In this document: positions 25,139 through 32,348 of the stretch, piece after piece
Position numbering within the stretch: the stretch's first letter is position 1
How the letters are laid out: the number at the start of each line of letters is the position of its first letter
From: Anaerolineales bacterium
Lineage (GTDB): Bacteria; Chloroflexota; Anaerolineae; Anaerolineales; Villigracilaceae
DNA: 41,625 nt
Direction of reading: 5' to 3'
Assembly (NCBI GenBank): GCA_016934715.1
Contig: JAFGSI010000058.1
Location: 1-41,625, forward strand
Position numbers and translations under genes: made by a program
The notes under the pieces: model-generated
Databases searched by the model: none
What the model was told of the DNA's origin: nothing
What the model saw: only the letters and a program-made list of their open reading frames with translations

Positions 25139-26158
25139 ATGCTGTACCGCAAACTTCTGGCTGCCCTGATCGCCGCCATCCTGCTTATGACGACCATGTC
25201 CTGCGTTTCCGACGAAACGTACGGCGATTCCTACGACGACGAGGAATACAGCGATGAGATTTACGAAGAAGAAGAGTATCTCGATACGTTCGACGAAGAA
25301 GAGACCGACGAAGAAGAGACCGACGAACCCGATACCGGGGACACCACGCAGGATATCTCCGCCTGCAACATCCTGTTGACGGACCTCTTCGAGTCCAGCG
25401 ACGGCGATGATTCGGACGACGAGGGGGAGGAAGACGACACCGAATACATCCTGATCACTTACCAGGTTCATGGGGATGCGCTCGAGAACCCCCAATTGGA
25501 AACGGTATCTGACGACCTGCTCGATGAGCAGCAGGATCGCGCTGGTCACCAAGAGATGTGGGAGTTGTTCGCCCGGACCATTCCGGCGGATCGCCGCACC
25601 CTGATCAGCGAGTTCATCGTCTTCACCGATGGCCCGGATAATGTCCTGGCCGCCGTGGATCAGCTCAGCACCGAACCCGAAGCCTGGTCCCTGGAAGTGG
25701 ACATCGCCGACGCAGATAATATCGCCATGCTCATCGGCACCCTGATCCACGAGCACGCCCACATCCTGACCCTCAACAACAGCCAATTCCTGCCAGAGGC
25801 TGCTTCCTGCCCCTTCTACCAGAGCGACGATAACTGCGCTGAGGAAGATTCCTATCTGAATCTTTTCTACGAGCGGTTCTGGACCGACATCTATGCCGAA
25901 TGGGATCTCGCCTATGATGACGAAGATGCCCTGGCTGAGTTCTACGAAACATATTCCGACCAGTTCGTGACCGAGTACGCCTCTACCGATCCCGACGAGG
26001 ACATCGCCGAGACCTGGTTGTATTTCGTGTACGGGCCCCGGCCCGCGGGCGCGACCATTGCGGAGGAGAAGATCCTCTTCTTCTACGAATTCCCTGAACT
26101 GGTCCAGCTGCGCGACGAGATCCGGTCCAATCTGTGTAATTATGTCGCGGCGCCTTAA
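25139..26158 (+). CDS. acidic HExxH metalloprotease-like lipoprotein, copy A
   Basis: The 339-residue protein has a lipoprotein signal (lipobox MSC, Cys21 or so) and a very acidic Asp/Glu/Tyr-rich spacer to about residue 75. The globular part contains LIGTLIHEHAHILTLN with HEHAH at 204-208, a zinc-protease motif. The later DPDEDIAETW segment could supply a third Glu ligand as in gluzincins. GGAGATC upstream of the ATG is the ribosome site. It is a paralogue of the protein at 26949: both share the FIVFTDGP/FLIFTDGP block, the HExxH helix, YLN.FY..FWT and the KILFFYE.PE segment near the end. The peptidase role is inferred from motif only. Confidence 0.78.
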   Translation: MLYRKLLAALIAAILLMTTMSCVSDETYGDSYDDEEYSDEIYEEEEYLDTFDEEETDEEETDEPDTGDTTQDISACNILLTDLFESSDGDDSDDEGEEDDTEYILITYQVHGDALENPQLETVSDDLLDEQQDRAGHQEMWELFARTIPADRRTLISEFIVFTDGPDNVLAAVDQLSTEPEAWSLEVDIADADNIAMLIGTLIHEHAHILTLNNSQFLPEAASCPFYQSDDNCAEEDSYLNLFYERFWTDIYAEWDLAYDDEDALAEFYETYSDQFVTEYASTDPDEDIAETWLYFVYGPRPAGATIAEEKILFFYEFPELVQLRDEIRSNLCNYVAAP

Positions 26159-26159
26159 A

Positions 26160-26390
26160 GGCGATCGCCAACCGAGGTCCACGACGAGTAGTACCCGGCC
26201 GCCAGAGACGAATACGACCTGTACGATTCTCCGACAGCCATCCCGGGATGTACCTGACCGAATAGGCCACCCCCGGCCCGAACGAGGACAACGCCGAGCA
26301 GAAGATCCTTTTCGTCTATGCTTTTCCCAAACGGGGCAACTGCGCGACAAGATGCGAGCCAATTTGTGCGCCTGCCTGTCTGTCCCCTAA
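26160..26390 (+). pseudogene. decayed third copy of the HExxH lipoprotein, 3' fragment
   Basis: Immediately after copy A, the DNA repeats the 3' end of this gene family in broken frames. One frame gives NAEQKILFVYAFP, matching EEKILFFYEFP, and another ends QLRDKMRANLCACLSVP with a stop at 26390, matching QLRDEIRSNLCNYV in copy A. An earlier in-frame stop (TGACCGAATAG) and at least one indel separate the pieces. It has no start, no HExxH motif and no ribosome site. It is best explained by tandem duplication followed by deletion and decay. Confidence 0.7.
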
Positions 26391-26419
26391 GATCCGGATG
26401 TGGATCGCATCGAATAACC

Positions 26420-26444
26420 AGAGATCACCGCTGCGGTGATCTCT
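26420..26444. terminator. 12-bp perfect palindrome, possible bidirectional terminator
   Basis: AGAGATCACCGC (26420-26431) and GCGGTGATCTCT (26433-26444) are perfect inverted arms around a single T. It lies between the decayed copy and the convergent 3' end of the minus-strand lipoprotein. There is no U tract, so termination is likely from position but not certain. Confidence 0.45.
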
Positions 26445-26472
26445 GACCGATCTGGTGCCACCATCCGTGGCC

Positions 26473-26841
26473 TTACGGCTGTCGGGCCGCCGTCCAGGTG
26501 CCGCTGACCCCGGCGGGTCCTTCCCAGGTACCGCCCAGATGGTCGGCGTCGCTGAAACTGCCGGTCCAGGTCTCCACCGCGTTGATCACGATGGTCACAT
26601 CCACGCCGCGTACGTGGTAGCTGCCTTCATAATCAATCTGGTAGATGTTGATCTCAGCGCACGTCCCATCAGCCGGATCGCCAACGAAAGTGATCATGCC
26701 GGCATCGTAGGTGACGCCATCCCCGAACAGCAGGGTGTAGGACCACGTGCCCCGGATGTCAAATTCCGTCCCAGGTGCACAGGCTTGGAGCAGGAATACA
26801 AGCAGCAGGTTCAGGGTGAGAGCGAATTTTACCTTCCTCAT
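26473..26841 (-). CDS. small lipoprotein of unknown function
   Basis: The product is 122 residues with a lipoprotein signal (LLQACAPG lipobox) and a beta-rich domain of about 95 residues, with IRGTWSYTLLFGDGV near its start and GTWEGPAGVSGTWTAA at its end. This Gly-Trp pattern is like small lipocalin-type or META-like barrels, but no family is firmly recognised. ATG 26841 is preferred because GAGG lies eight bases upstream; a TTG at 26853 is also open. It is transcribed away from the copy B protease gene, sharing a spacer of about 107 bp. Confidence 0.75.
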   Translation of the reverse strand: MRKVKFALTLNLLLVFLLQACAPGTEFDIRGTWSYTLLFGDGVTYDAGMITFVGDPADGTCAEINIYQIDYEGSYHVRGVDVTIVINAVETWTGSFSDADHLGGTWEGPAGVSGTWTAARQP

Positions 26842-26948
26842 AACAGGCCTCAATCGGTCAGAATAACGGATGTGTCCGAATTATACCTGCCCCAGCCCGC
26901 AATGAATGTAATATCCTCCGACCCTCTTGGACAAGGTAAAATTGAACC

Positions 26949-27959
26949 ATGAACAGGAAGCCCTTGCTCCCGCTCCTTTTCGCCCTGCTCGCCGCCCTGA
27001 CCCTGGGCTGCCTGTGCCCGACCGCCAGCCTGCCCTGGCTGGAGCCCACCCCCACGCACAGCCCAAGCCCGTCTGCGACGGCCTCCCCCAGCCCGTCTCC
27101 CGACCCAACTCCCACACGTGAGAGCAACTGCGACAGCAGCCTGCGCCGCGTCCTGCGGACCGGGGAGATGGGCAGCTCCACGGGTCGGCGCGACGAATTC
27201 TGGGAGGATGAGGATGTCTTCCAGCTCGTCCTGTACCAGATCGATGACGAGCAACTGGTCGTTCCCTACCTGTACAGCGTCCCCTACGACCTGGAGATCT
27301 ACCAGGACAACAGCGACCTGCACCAGCATTTGTGGAACATGTTCGTCCTCTTCGTGCCACCCAACGAGCGCCAGCTCTACACGCGCTTCCTGATCTTCAC
27401 CGACGGCCCGCAAGGCGCCCTGGCAGCCGCTGAGCAGACCTTCCCCAACCCGGAAACCTGGACTCTGAAAGTGGACATCTTCGACGTCCTCGACGAGGAT
27501 GAAGTCTGGGCCGTGTCTCTGACCCACGAACTCGGCCACCTGGTGACGCTCAACACTTCCCAGATGATCCTGCTCGATCCGGGCGACGATTGCCCCGGTT
27601 TCGGCACATTCGGCCGCTGCAGTCTACCGGATTCATACCTGAACCAGTTCTACGATCAGTTCTGGACAGAGATCTTTGCCGAGTGGAGCGACATCGACGC
27701 CCTCCAGGATAGCGAGGAGTACTATGCACGACTGCTCGCCTTCTACGATGAACATGATGATGAATTCGTGACCCCCTACGCCAGCACCAGCCCGTACGAA
27801 GACCTGGCCGAATCGTTCACCCATTTCATCTTCATGCCAAGTCCAGACCAGCGGACAGTCTCCGACCAGAAGATCCTCTTTTTTTACGAGTATCCGGAAA
27901 TGGTTGAACTGCGCGAATACATGCGGGAACAGATCTGCACCTATTTCACCAGCCATTGA
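26949..27959 (+). CDS. HExxH metalloprotease-like lipoprotein, copy B
   Basis: The 336-residue protein has a lipoprotein signal (LTLGC) and a Pro/Ser/Thr linker, unlike the acidic spacer of copy A. The catalytic helix SLTHELGHLVTLN has HELGH at 193-197, and YEDLAESFTHF follows downstream as a candidate third-ligand segment. The order of shared blocks is the same as in copy A, so the globular domain was duplicated and the spacer replaced. TAAAAT at 26936-26941 is only seven bases before the ATG, and no ribosome site is visible, so the start may be leaderless if that hexamer is a -10. Confidence 0.8.
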   Translation: MNRKPLLPLLFALLAALTLGCLCPTASLPWLEPTPTHSPSPSATASPSPSPDPTPTRESNCDSSLRRVLRTGEMGSSTGRRDEFWEDEDVFQLVLYQIDDEQLVVPYLYSVPYDLEIYQDNSDLHQHLWNMFVLFVPPNERQLYTRFLIFTDGPQGALAAAEQTFPNPETWTLKVDIFDVLDEDEVWAVSLTHELGHLVTLNTSQMILLDPGDDCPGFGTFGRCSLPDSYLNQFYDQFWTEIFAEWSDIDALQDSEEYYARLLAFYDEHDDEFVTPYASTSPYEDLAESFTHFIFMPSPDQRTVSDQKILFFYEYPEMVELREYMREQICTYFTSH

Positions 27960-27986
27960 CCCAGGATCTGCCCGGGAACCCTGACA

Positions 27987-28514
27987 ATGAATACGAATGA
28001 CAACCGCCCAATCCCGACCTCCTACTGGGTCGTCCCGGCACAATTTCTGGCCGGGGAATATCCCGGCCACCGCGACGAGACCCTGGCCCGCAGCCGCCTG
28101 ACCGCCTTCCTGAACGCCGGCTTCGATGCTTTCTTCGACCTGACAGCCGAAGGCGAACTGCCCCCCTACCTGCCGGTGCTGCTCGAAGGCGCCCAAGATC
28201 ACCAGCGCGAGGTCCGCTACCAGCGTTTTGCCATCCGCGACCGGGGCCTGCCGCGCCTCGAAGACATGCGCACGCTGCTCAACGCCATCGACCAGGCCCT
28301 GGCCGACGGGCACAAGATCTACCTGCACTGCTGGGGCGGGATTGGGCGCACCGGGACGGCCATCGGCTGCTTCCTCGTCCGTCATGGGTTGAATCAGGAA
28401 CAGGCCCTGACCCGCCTGGCCGACCTCTACCAGACCGCTGAACAGAGCCGGGTCTTCCCCGTCTCGCCGGAGACGGCCGAACAGCGCGACTTCATCCGCC
28501 GCTGGTCGGGTTGA
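27987..28514 (+). CDS. dual-specificity/tyrosine phosphatase-like protein
   Basis: The 175-residue protein carries the Cys-based phosphatase signature HCWGGIGRTG, with nucleophile Cys115 and Arg121 (HCx5R). A preceding RDRGLP segment may provide the general acid Asp on the loop before the P-loop. It likely removes phosphate from protein or small-molecule substrates in the cytoplasm. It starts 27 bp after the copy B lipoprotein gene. The next 125 bp hold no gene except a ribosome site for the following lipoprotein. Confidence 0.9.
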   Translation: MNTNDNRPIPTSYWVVPAQFLAGEYPGHRDETLARSRLTAFLNAGFDAFFDLTAEGELPPYLPVLLEGAQDHQREVRYQRFAIRDRGLPRLEDMRTLLNAIDQALADGHKIYLHCWGGIGRTGTAIGCFLVRHGLNQEQALTRLADLYQTAEQSRVFPVSPETAEQRDFIRRWSG

Positions 28515-28639
28515 TCCTGGATGGACCGCCTGCGTAAGGATGGAGCAGGCAACTATCCCGTCAACGCTTCCCCTCACTTGCTCCGGTGCATCGCCATTCA
28601 CAATCAGTCGGAGTGAGCCAGAAACGAAGGAGGCTTCCG

Positions 28640-29263
28640 ATGCGAAAATCCCGTCTTATCCCGATCGTTGCGGCGCTGTGCGCCTTCCTGCTGCTGGCCT
28701 GCAGCAGCTCGGGATTTCCCTTTAACCTGTTCGCCACACCAACCGCCACACCCACCCCAACCGCGACTCCCACTCCCACCGCGACCCCGACTCCGACCCC
28801 GGAACCGGTCCGCCTCGGAGAAGGGGTCACCGCGGAGGGGGGCGGCTTCTCGCTCCGGGCCGTCAGCGGCTACACCGTCGACACCGACCAGGATGCCATC
28901 TACGTCAGCAGCCCCGACCAGACCATCCTGATCATCTTTGCCGGGACCTATGATCCCCAGGAAAGCATGGATCTTTATGAATTGTCGGATGATTTCGTGA
29001 ATGCGATCCTCGAAGACGTCTCCGACCTGGAGGTCGAAGAGCAGTACCCGGTCGCGATAGGCGGTTTCGAGGGTCTGGCGACCGATATCTCCGGCACCTT
29101 CGACAATATCTCCGTCGCCGGACGGCTGGTGGTCGCAATTCCCTACGACCACCAGTACTTCTTCGCCTTTGCCCTGGCGCGCGGCGCCAATGTCTGGGAA
29201 CAGGAGGGCCGGGAAGCCTTCGAAGCCATGCTCGAAACACTGGTCTTCTTCCCGCTGGAATGA
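28640..29263 (+). CDS. lipoprotein with Thr-Pro repeat linker
   Basis: The 207-residue protein has lipobox LLAC, a linker of repeated TPTPTA units (residues about 32-55) and a globular domain of about 145 residues of no recognised family. That domain has GFSLRAVSGYTVDTDQDAIY and later FEGLATDISGTF, a pattern of small beta-sheet surface proteins. AAGGAGG at 28627-28633 sets the start. The stop overlaps the methyltransferase start (ATGA). Confidence 0.8.
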   Translation: MRKSRLIPIVAALCAFLLLACSSSGFPFNLFATPTATPTPTATPTPTATPTPTPEPVRLGEGVTAEGGGFSLRAVSGYTVDTDQDAIYVSSPDQTILIIFAGTYDPQESMDLYELSDDFVNAILEDVSDLEVEEQYPVAIGGFEGLATDISGTFDNISVAGRLVVAIPYDHQYFFAFALARGANVWEQEGREAFEAMLETLVFFPLE

Positions 29264-30003
29264 GCTTTTCCTGGCACGATCGTTTCCTGCAGCAGGCCGC
29301 CTGGACCGCTGAGTTGCGCGGCTACCTGTTCGAACAGTCCGGATTGGATTCGGCTTTCCGGGTGCTGGAGGTCGGCTGTGGGACGGGGGTGATCCTGGCA
29401 GAAGCCGCCAGGCGCAGTTCGGCTTCCATCCACGGGCTGGACCTCGACCCTGTCCGCCTGGCCGAGGCCCGACTCCACGCCCCGGCCGCCCGATTGACCC
29501 GGGGCGATGCCCTGGCTCTGCCCTACCCCACGGCAGCCTTCGACGTGTGCCTGTGCCACTTCCTGCTGCTGTGGGTCGCCGACCCGTTGAGTGCCCTGAG
29601 GGAAATGAAGCGCGTCACCCGCCCGGGTGGTCACGTCCTGGCCCTGGCAGAACCCGACTACGGTCGGCGCCAGGACCGCCCGGCAGCCCTGGCCCCGCTC
29701 GGGCGCTGGCAGGCCGAGTCCCTGCGCATCCAGGGCGCCGACCCCGACCTCGGCCGCTGCCTGGCCGCCCTTTTCGACCAGGTCGGGCTGCGGATCATCG
29801 AGGCGGGCAGTCTGCAAGAACGGGGAGAGCGCCCGGTAGATGCCCGGGAACGAGGGCTCGAATGGGCAGTGCTGGAGGCCGACCTGGCAGGCATCGTCCC
29901 GGCCGATGAGCTGCTGCGACTAAAGCGGATCGACGAGCAGGCCTGGAGGGCCGGGGAGCGCTCCTTGCATATCCCAACCTATTTCGCCTGGGGCCAGGCA
30001 TGA
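29260..30003 (+). CDS. class I SAM-dependent methyltransferase
   Basis: The 247-residue protein has the Rossmann methyltransferase motifs: VLEVGCGTGVILAEA (motif I), the acidic GLDLDPVRL strand end, RGDALALPYP and FDVCLCHFLLLWV (motif IV). It lacks extra domains, so the acceptor cannot be named. It resembles UbiE/Methyltransf_11 proteins acting on small molecules. It is coupled to the lipoprotein gene by four bases. Confidence 0.9.
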   Translation: MSFSWHDRFLQQAAWTAELRGYLFEQSGLDSAFRVLEVGCGTGVILAEAARRSSASIHGLDLDPVRLAEARLHAPAARLTRGDALALPYPTAAFDVCLCHFLLLWVADPLSALREMKRVTRPGGHVLALAEPDYGRRQDRPAALAPLGRWQAESLRIQGADPDLGRCLAALFDQVGLRIIEAGSLQERGERPVDARERGLEWAVLEADLAGIVPADELLRLKRIDEQAWRAGERSLHIPTYFAWGQA

Positions 30004-30012
30004 CTTTTTCCC

Positions 30013-30052
30013 TTGTCGTGACCTGCAAGCGGTCTTATAATGACTGCGGAGG
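30013..30052 (+). promoter_or_regulatory. promoter and ribosome site of lepB
   Basis: TTGTCG (30013-30018) and TATAAT (30036-30041) are separated by exactly 17 nt. The ATG at 30040 sits inside this -10 element and so cannot be the start of this transcript. GGAGG at 30048-30052 precedes TTG 30058 by five bases and marks the real start. Confidence 0.75.
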
Positions 30053-30057
30053 CTTTA

Positions 30058-30690
30058 TTGAGCGAAGAGAACCCCGCCAGCGATGTGGACATCCCGCAGG
30101 ACGAGACTCAAGCCGGCTGGAAGCACCTGCTGCGCGACATCGTCGAAACCCTGGGACTGGCCATCCTCCTGTTCCTTGCCATCAATGCCATCTCCGCCCG
30201 CGTGCGCGTCGAGGGTTTCTCGATGCGCCCGACGCTTGACGACGGCCAGTATATCCTGGTCAACCGCCTGGCTTACCAGTTCAGCGATTTCGAGCGTGGC
30301 GACATTGTCATCTTCCGCCCGCCCAACACCCCCGAGCCGGCATTCTGGCGCCAGTTCGCCGGCCTGCCCGGGCTGGAGGAGTACGAGGACTACATCAAGC
30401 GCGTCATCGGCCTGCCCGGCGAGACAGTCCTGATCAACGACGGTCGGGTGTACATCGACGGAGTGGCCCTCGCCGAGGACTACATCGCCGCTCCGCCCAC
30501 CTATTTCGACGAGACGACCGTGCCCGAAGGCTACATCTACGTCCTGGGCGACAATCGCAACAACTCCTCCGATTCGCACTCCTGGGGGGCGCTGCCGGCC
30601 GAGCACGTCATCGGCAGGGCCATCCTGATCTACTGGCCGTTCAACGACTGGATGGTCATCCATCATTCCAATGCCCTGGCGGCGCCATGA
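30058..30690 (+). CDS. lepB: signal peptidase I
   Basis: The 210-residue membrane protease removes signal peptides from exported proteins; lipoprotein signals need a different enzyme. One transmembrane helix (about 20-45) is followed by GFSMRPTL with the catalytic Ser55 and YIKRVIGLPGE with the catalytic Lys114. The conserved GDNRNNSSDSH and GRAILIYWP segments complete family boxes D and E. The start is TTG 30058, chosen because an earlier ATG overlaps the -10 hexamer and because GGAGG precedes the TTG. The zinc-finger gene starts 48 bp downstream. Confidence 0.93.
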   Translation: MSEENPASDVDIPQDETQAGWKHLLRDIVETLGLAILLFLAINAISARVRVEGFSMRPTLDDGQYILVNRLAYQFSDFERGDIVIFRPPNTPEPAFWRQFAGLPGLEEYEDYIKRVIGLPGETVLINDGRVYIDGVALAEDYIAAPPTYFDETTVPEGYIYVLGDNRNNSSDSHSWGALPAEHVIGRAILIYWPFNDWMVIHHSNALAAP

Positions 30691-30738
30691 GAAAGTCCCT
30701 TCCCGACCAGGAGATCCGATCTCTGCCAAAGGCCTTTT

Positions 30739-31026
30739 ATGAGTGATCTGCCGTCTCCATCCTTTCCATGCAATGAATGTCAGGCCGGCGTGATGCGCCT
30801 GACCTACATCACCTTCTTCACCTGGCTGGACGAGGAGCTGGTCACCGTCCCGAGTTTCCCGGCCTGGATCTGCGATGTCTGCGGACGGCGCGAGTACGAC
30901 TCGCGGGCCATCGCCTGGCTGACGACCCTGCTCAACCCGGACACCGGCAAGAAGGGGATCCGCCGACGCCCATCCCGCCCCGCTCCGGGCCCGCGCGAGA
31001 TGCCCCCCCGGCCGACGACCAAGTAG
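30739..31026 (+). CDS. YgiT/MqsA-type zinc-finger protein
   Basis: The 95-residue protein has a zinc module formed by CNEC (about 14) and CDVC (about 49) around FTWLDEELVTVPSFPAW, the layout of YgiT-type (MqsA N-terminal) zinc fingers. The C-terminal third is basic and Pro-rich with RRRPSRPAPGPREMP. Zinc fingers of this type occur in antitoxins but no toxin gene lies beside it; the next gene is an unknown protein 21 bp away. It may bind DNA or RNA. Confidence 0.8.
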   Translation: MSDLPSPSFPCNECQAGVMRLTYITFFTWLDEELVTVPSFPAWICDVCGRREYDSRAIAWLTTLLNPDTGKKGIRRRPSRPAPGPREMPPRPTTK

Positions 31027-31047
31027 CGCCCCCAGGAGAGCCGCCCG

Positions 31048-31587
31048 ATGCCCAAGACCGAACCGCCTGTCACCCATCGTCTCATCTCCGTCGACTTCCT
31101 GACCACCAGTTACCGAGTGGTCGGCAAGGTCATGATCCCGCACTCCGGCGTGATCGGTATGCTCAACGACACCACGACCTCCTTCCTGGAGGTGATCGAC
31201 GCCAAGCTGGCGCGCGTGCACATGCCCACCAAGCTGATCGGCGAATACAAGGTCATCGACCTGGTCAAATCGAACATCTTCGCCGCCTGCCTGATCCGCC
31301 GGGAGGATGTCGGCCCGCAGGCCCTGGCACGCGGCGGCTACCAGAACGTGGTCAAGTATCCGCTGCGAGTCACCGCCCAGGTCTACGAGCTGGAGGGGAC
31401 CCTGGAGTGGACGGGGCGCTTCGACTTTGCCACCATCATGGTCGAGGGCATCCGCGACTTCGTCCCGCTCTACGAAACCACCCTGACCGCCATCCTGATC
31501 CCCTCGCTGCGGATCGAGAGCCCGGCAGTGCTCTTCAACCGCCACCAGATCGACCTGCTGGCCCTGATCGCCGATAAACAAACCTGA
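31048..31587 (+). CDS. conserved-looking hypothetical protein, possibly two repeated halves
   Basis: The 179-residue soluble protein is not recognised. Its two halves seem related: each has a strand ending in a small turn, then a segment with FLEVIDAKLARVHMPTKLI in the first half and YETTLTAILIPSLRIES in the second, followed by a V/I-rich strand. That suggests an internal duplication of a small beta domain. GGAGAGCC upstream of the ATG is its ribosome site. It is probably co-transcribed with lepB and the zinc-finger gene. Confidence 0.65.
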   Translation: MPKTEPPVTHRLISVDFLTTSYRVVGKVMIPHSGVIGMLNDTTTSFLEVIDAKLARVHMPTKLIGEYKVIDLVKSNIFAACLIRREDVGPQALARGGYQNVVKYPLRVTAQVYELEGTLEWTGRFDFATIMVEGIRDFVPLYETTLTAILIPSLRIESPAVLFNRHQIDLLALIADKQT

Positions 31588-31698
31588 AGAGATCATTGAG
31601 GGAAGAAGAGACTCCGCCGCTTCGCTTCCACGTGCCGGAGTCTGACAGTTTTCTCCTGCAGGGGCCTGGCATCGATCCAATCAACTTTTGAAAATTGC

Positions 31699-31727
31699 TT
31701 GACCTCTGCCGGGCAGGATGGTAAAAT
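31699..31727 (+). promoter_or_regulatory. tRNA-Glu promoter
   Basis: TTGACC (31699-31704) and TAAAAT (31722-31727) are 17 nt apart, with the -10 box 24 nt before the tRNA. This is a strong consensus promoter for a stable RNA. Confidence 0.75.
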
Positions 31728-31751
31728 CCGTCCGCTCTGAAAACCGAACAC

Positions 31752-31824
31752 GCCCCCATCGTCTAGTGGACCAGGACGCAGCCCTTTCAAGGCTAAAACC
31801 GGAGTTCGAATCTCCGTGGGGGCA
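31752..31824 (+). tRNA. tRNA-Glu(TTC)
   Basis: The 73-nt cloverleaf has a perfect 7-bp acceptor stem (GCCCCCA/TGGGGGC), the D-arm GTCTAGTGGACCAGGAC, an anticodon loop CTTTCAA with anticodon TTC at 31786-31788, and the T-arm CGGAGTTCGAATCTCCG. The discriminator base is A, and CCA is not encoded. The first anticodon-stem pair is a C-A mismatch. It is flanked by its own promoter and terminator and marks the border to the AT-richer CRISPR region. Confidence 0.95.
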
Positions 31825-31863
31825 CCTCTCTATAGGCAAACATTCACTCACCCCATCATTTTC

Positions 31864-31891
31864 AAAAAACGATCCTGACGGATCGTTTTTT
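31864..31891 (+). terminator. rho-independent terminator after tRNA-Glu
   Basis: AAAAAACGATCC (31864-31875) pairs with GGATCGTTTTTT (31880-31891) around TGAC. The 3' T run and A run make it able to act in both directions. From here to the HTH gene at 32071 about 180 bp hold no gene. Confidence 0.85.
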
Positions 31892-31983
31892 GCATTGTAA
31901 TATTCGTGTAAAAACTTGCATGTATGTCGGCCTTTTTGTATTTCGGCCAAACAACCCAATTCCCTTCAACACCGAAGCGCTAA

Positions 31984-32277
<294 letters not shown>

Positions 32278-32348
32278 ACATAAGTTGCAGAATCCACCTC
32301 GTTGTTATGCTATTCTTTATACACTGATCCTGTGTTGCGGAGAATGCC

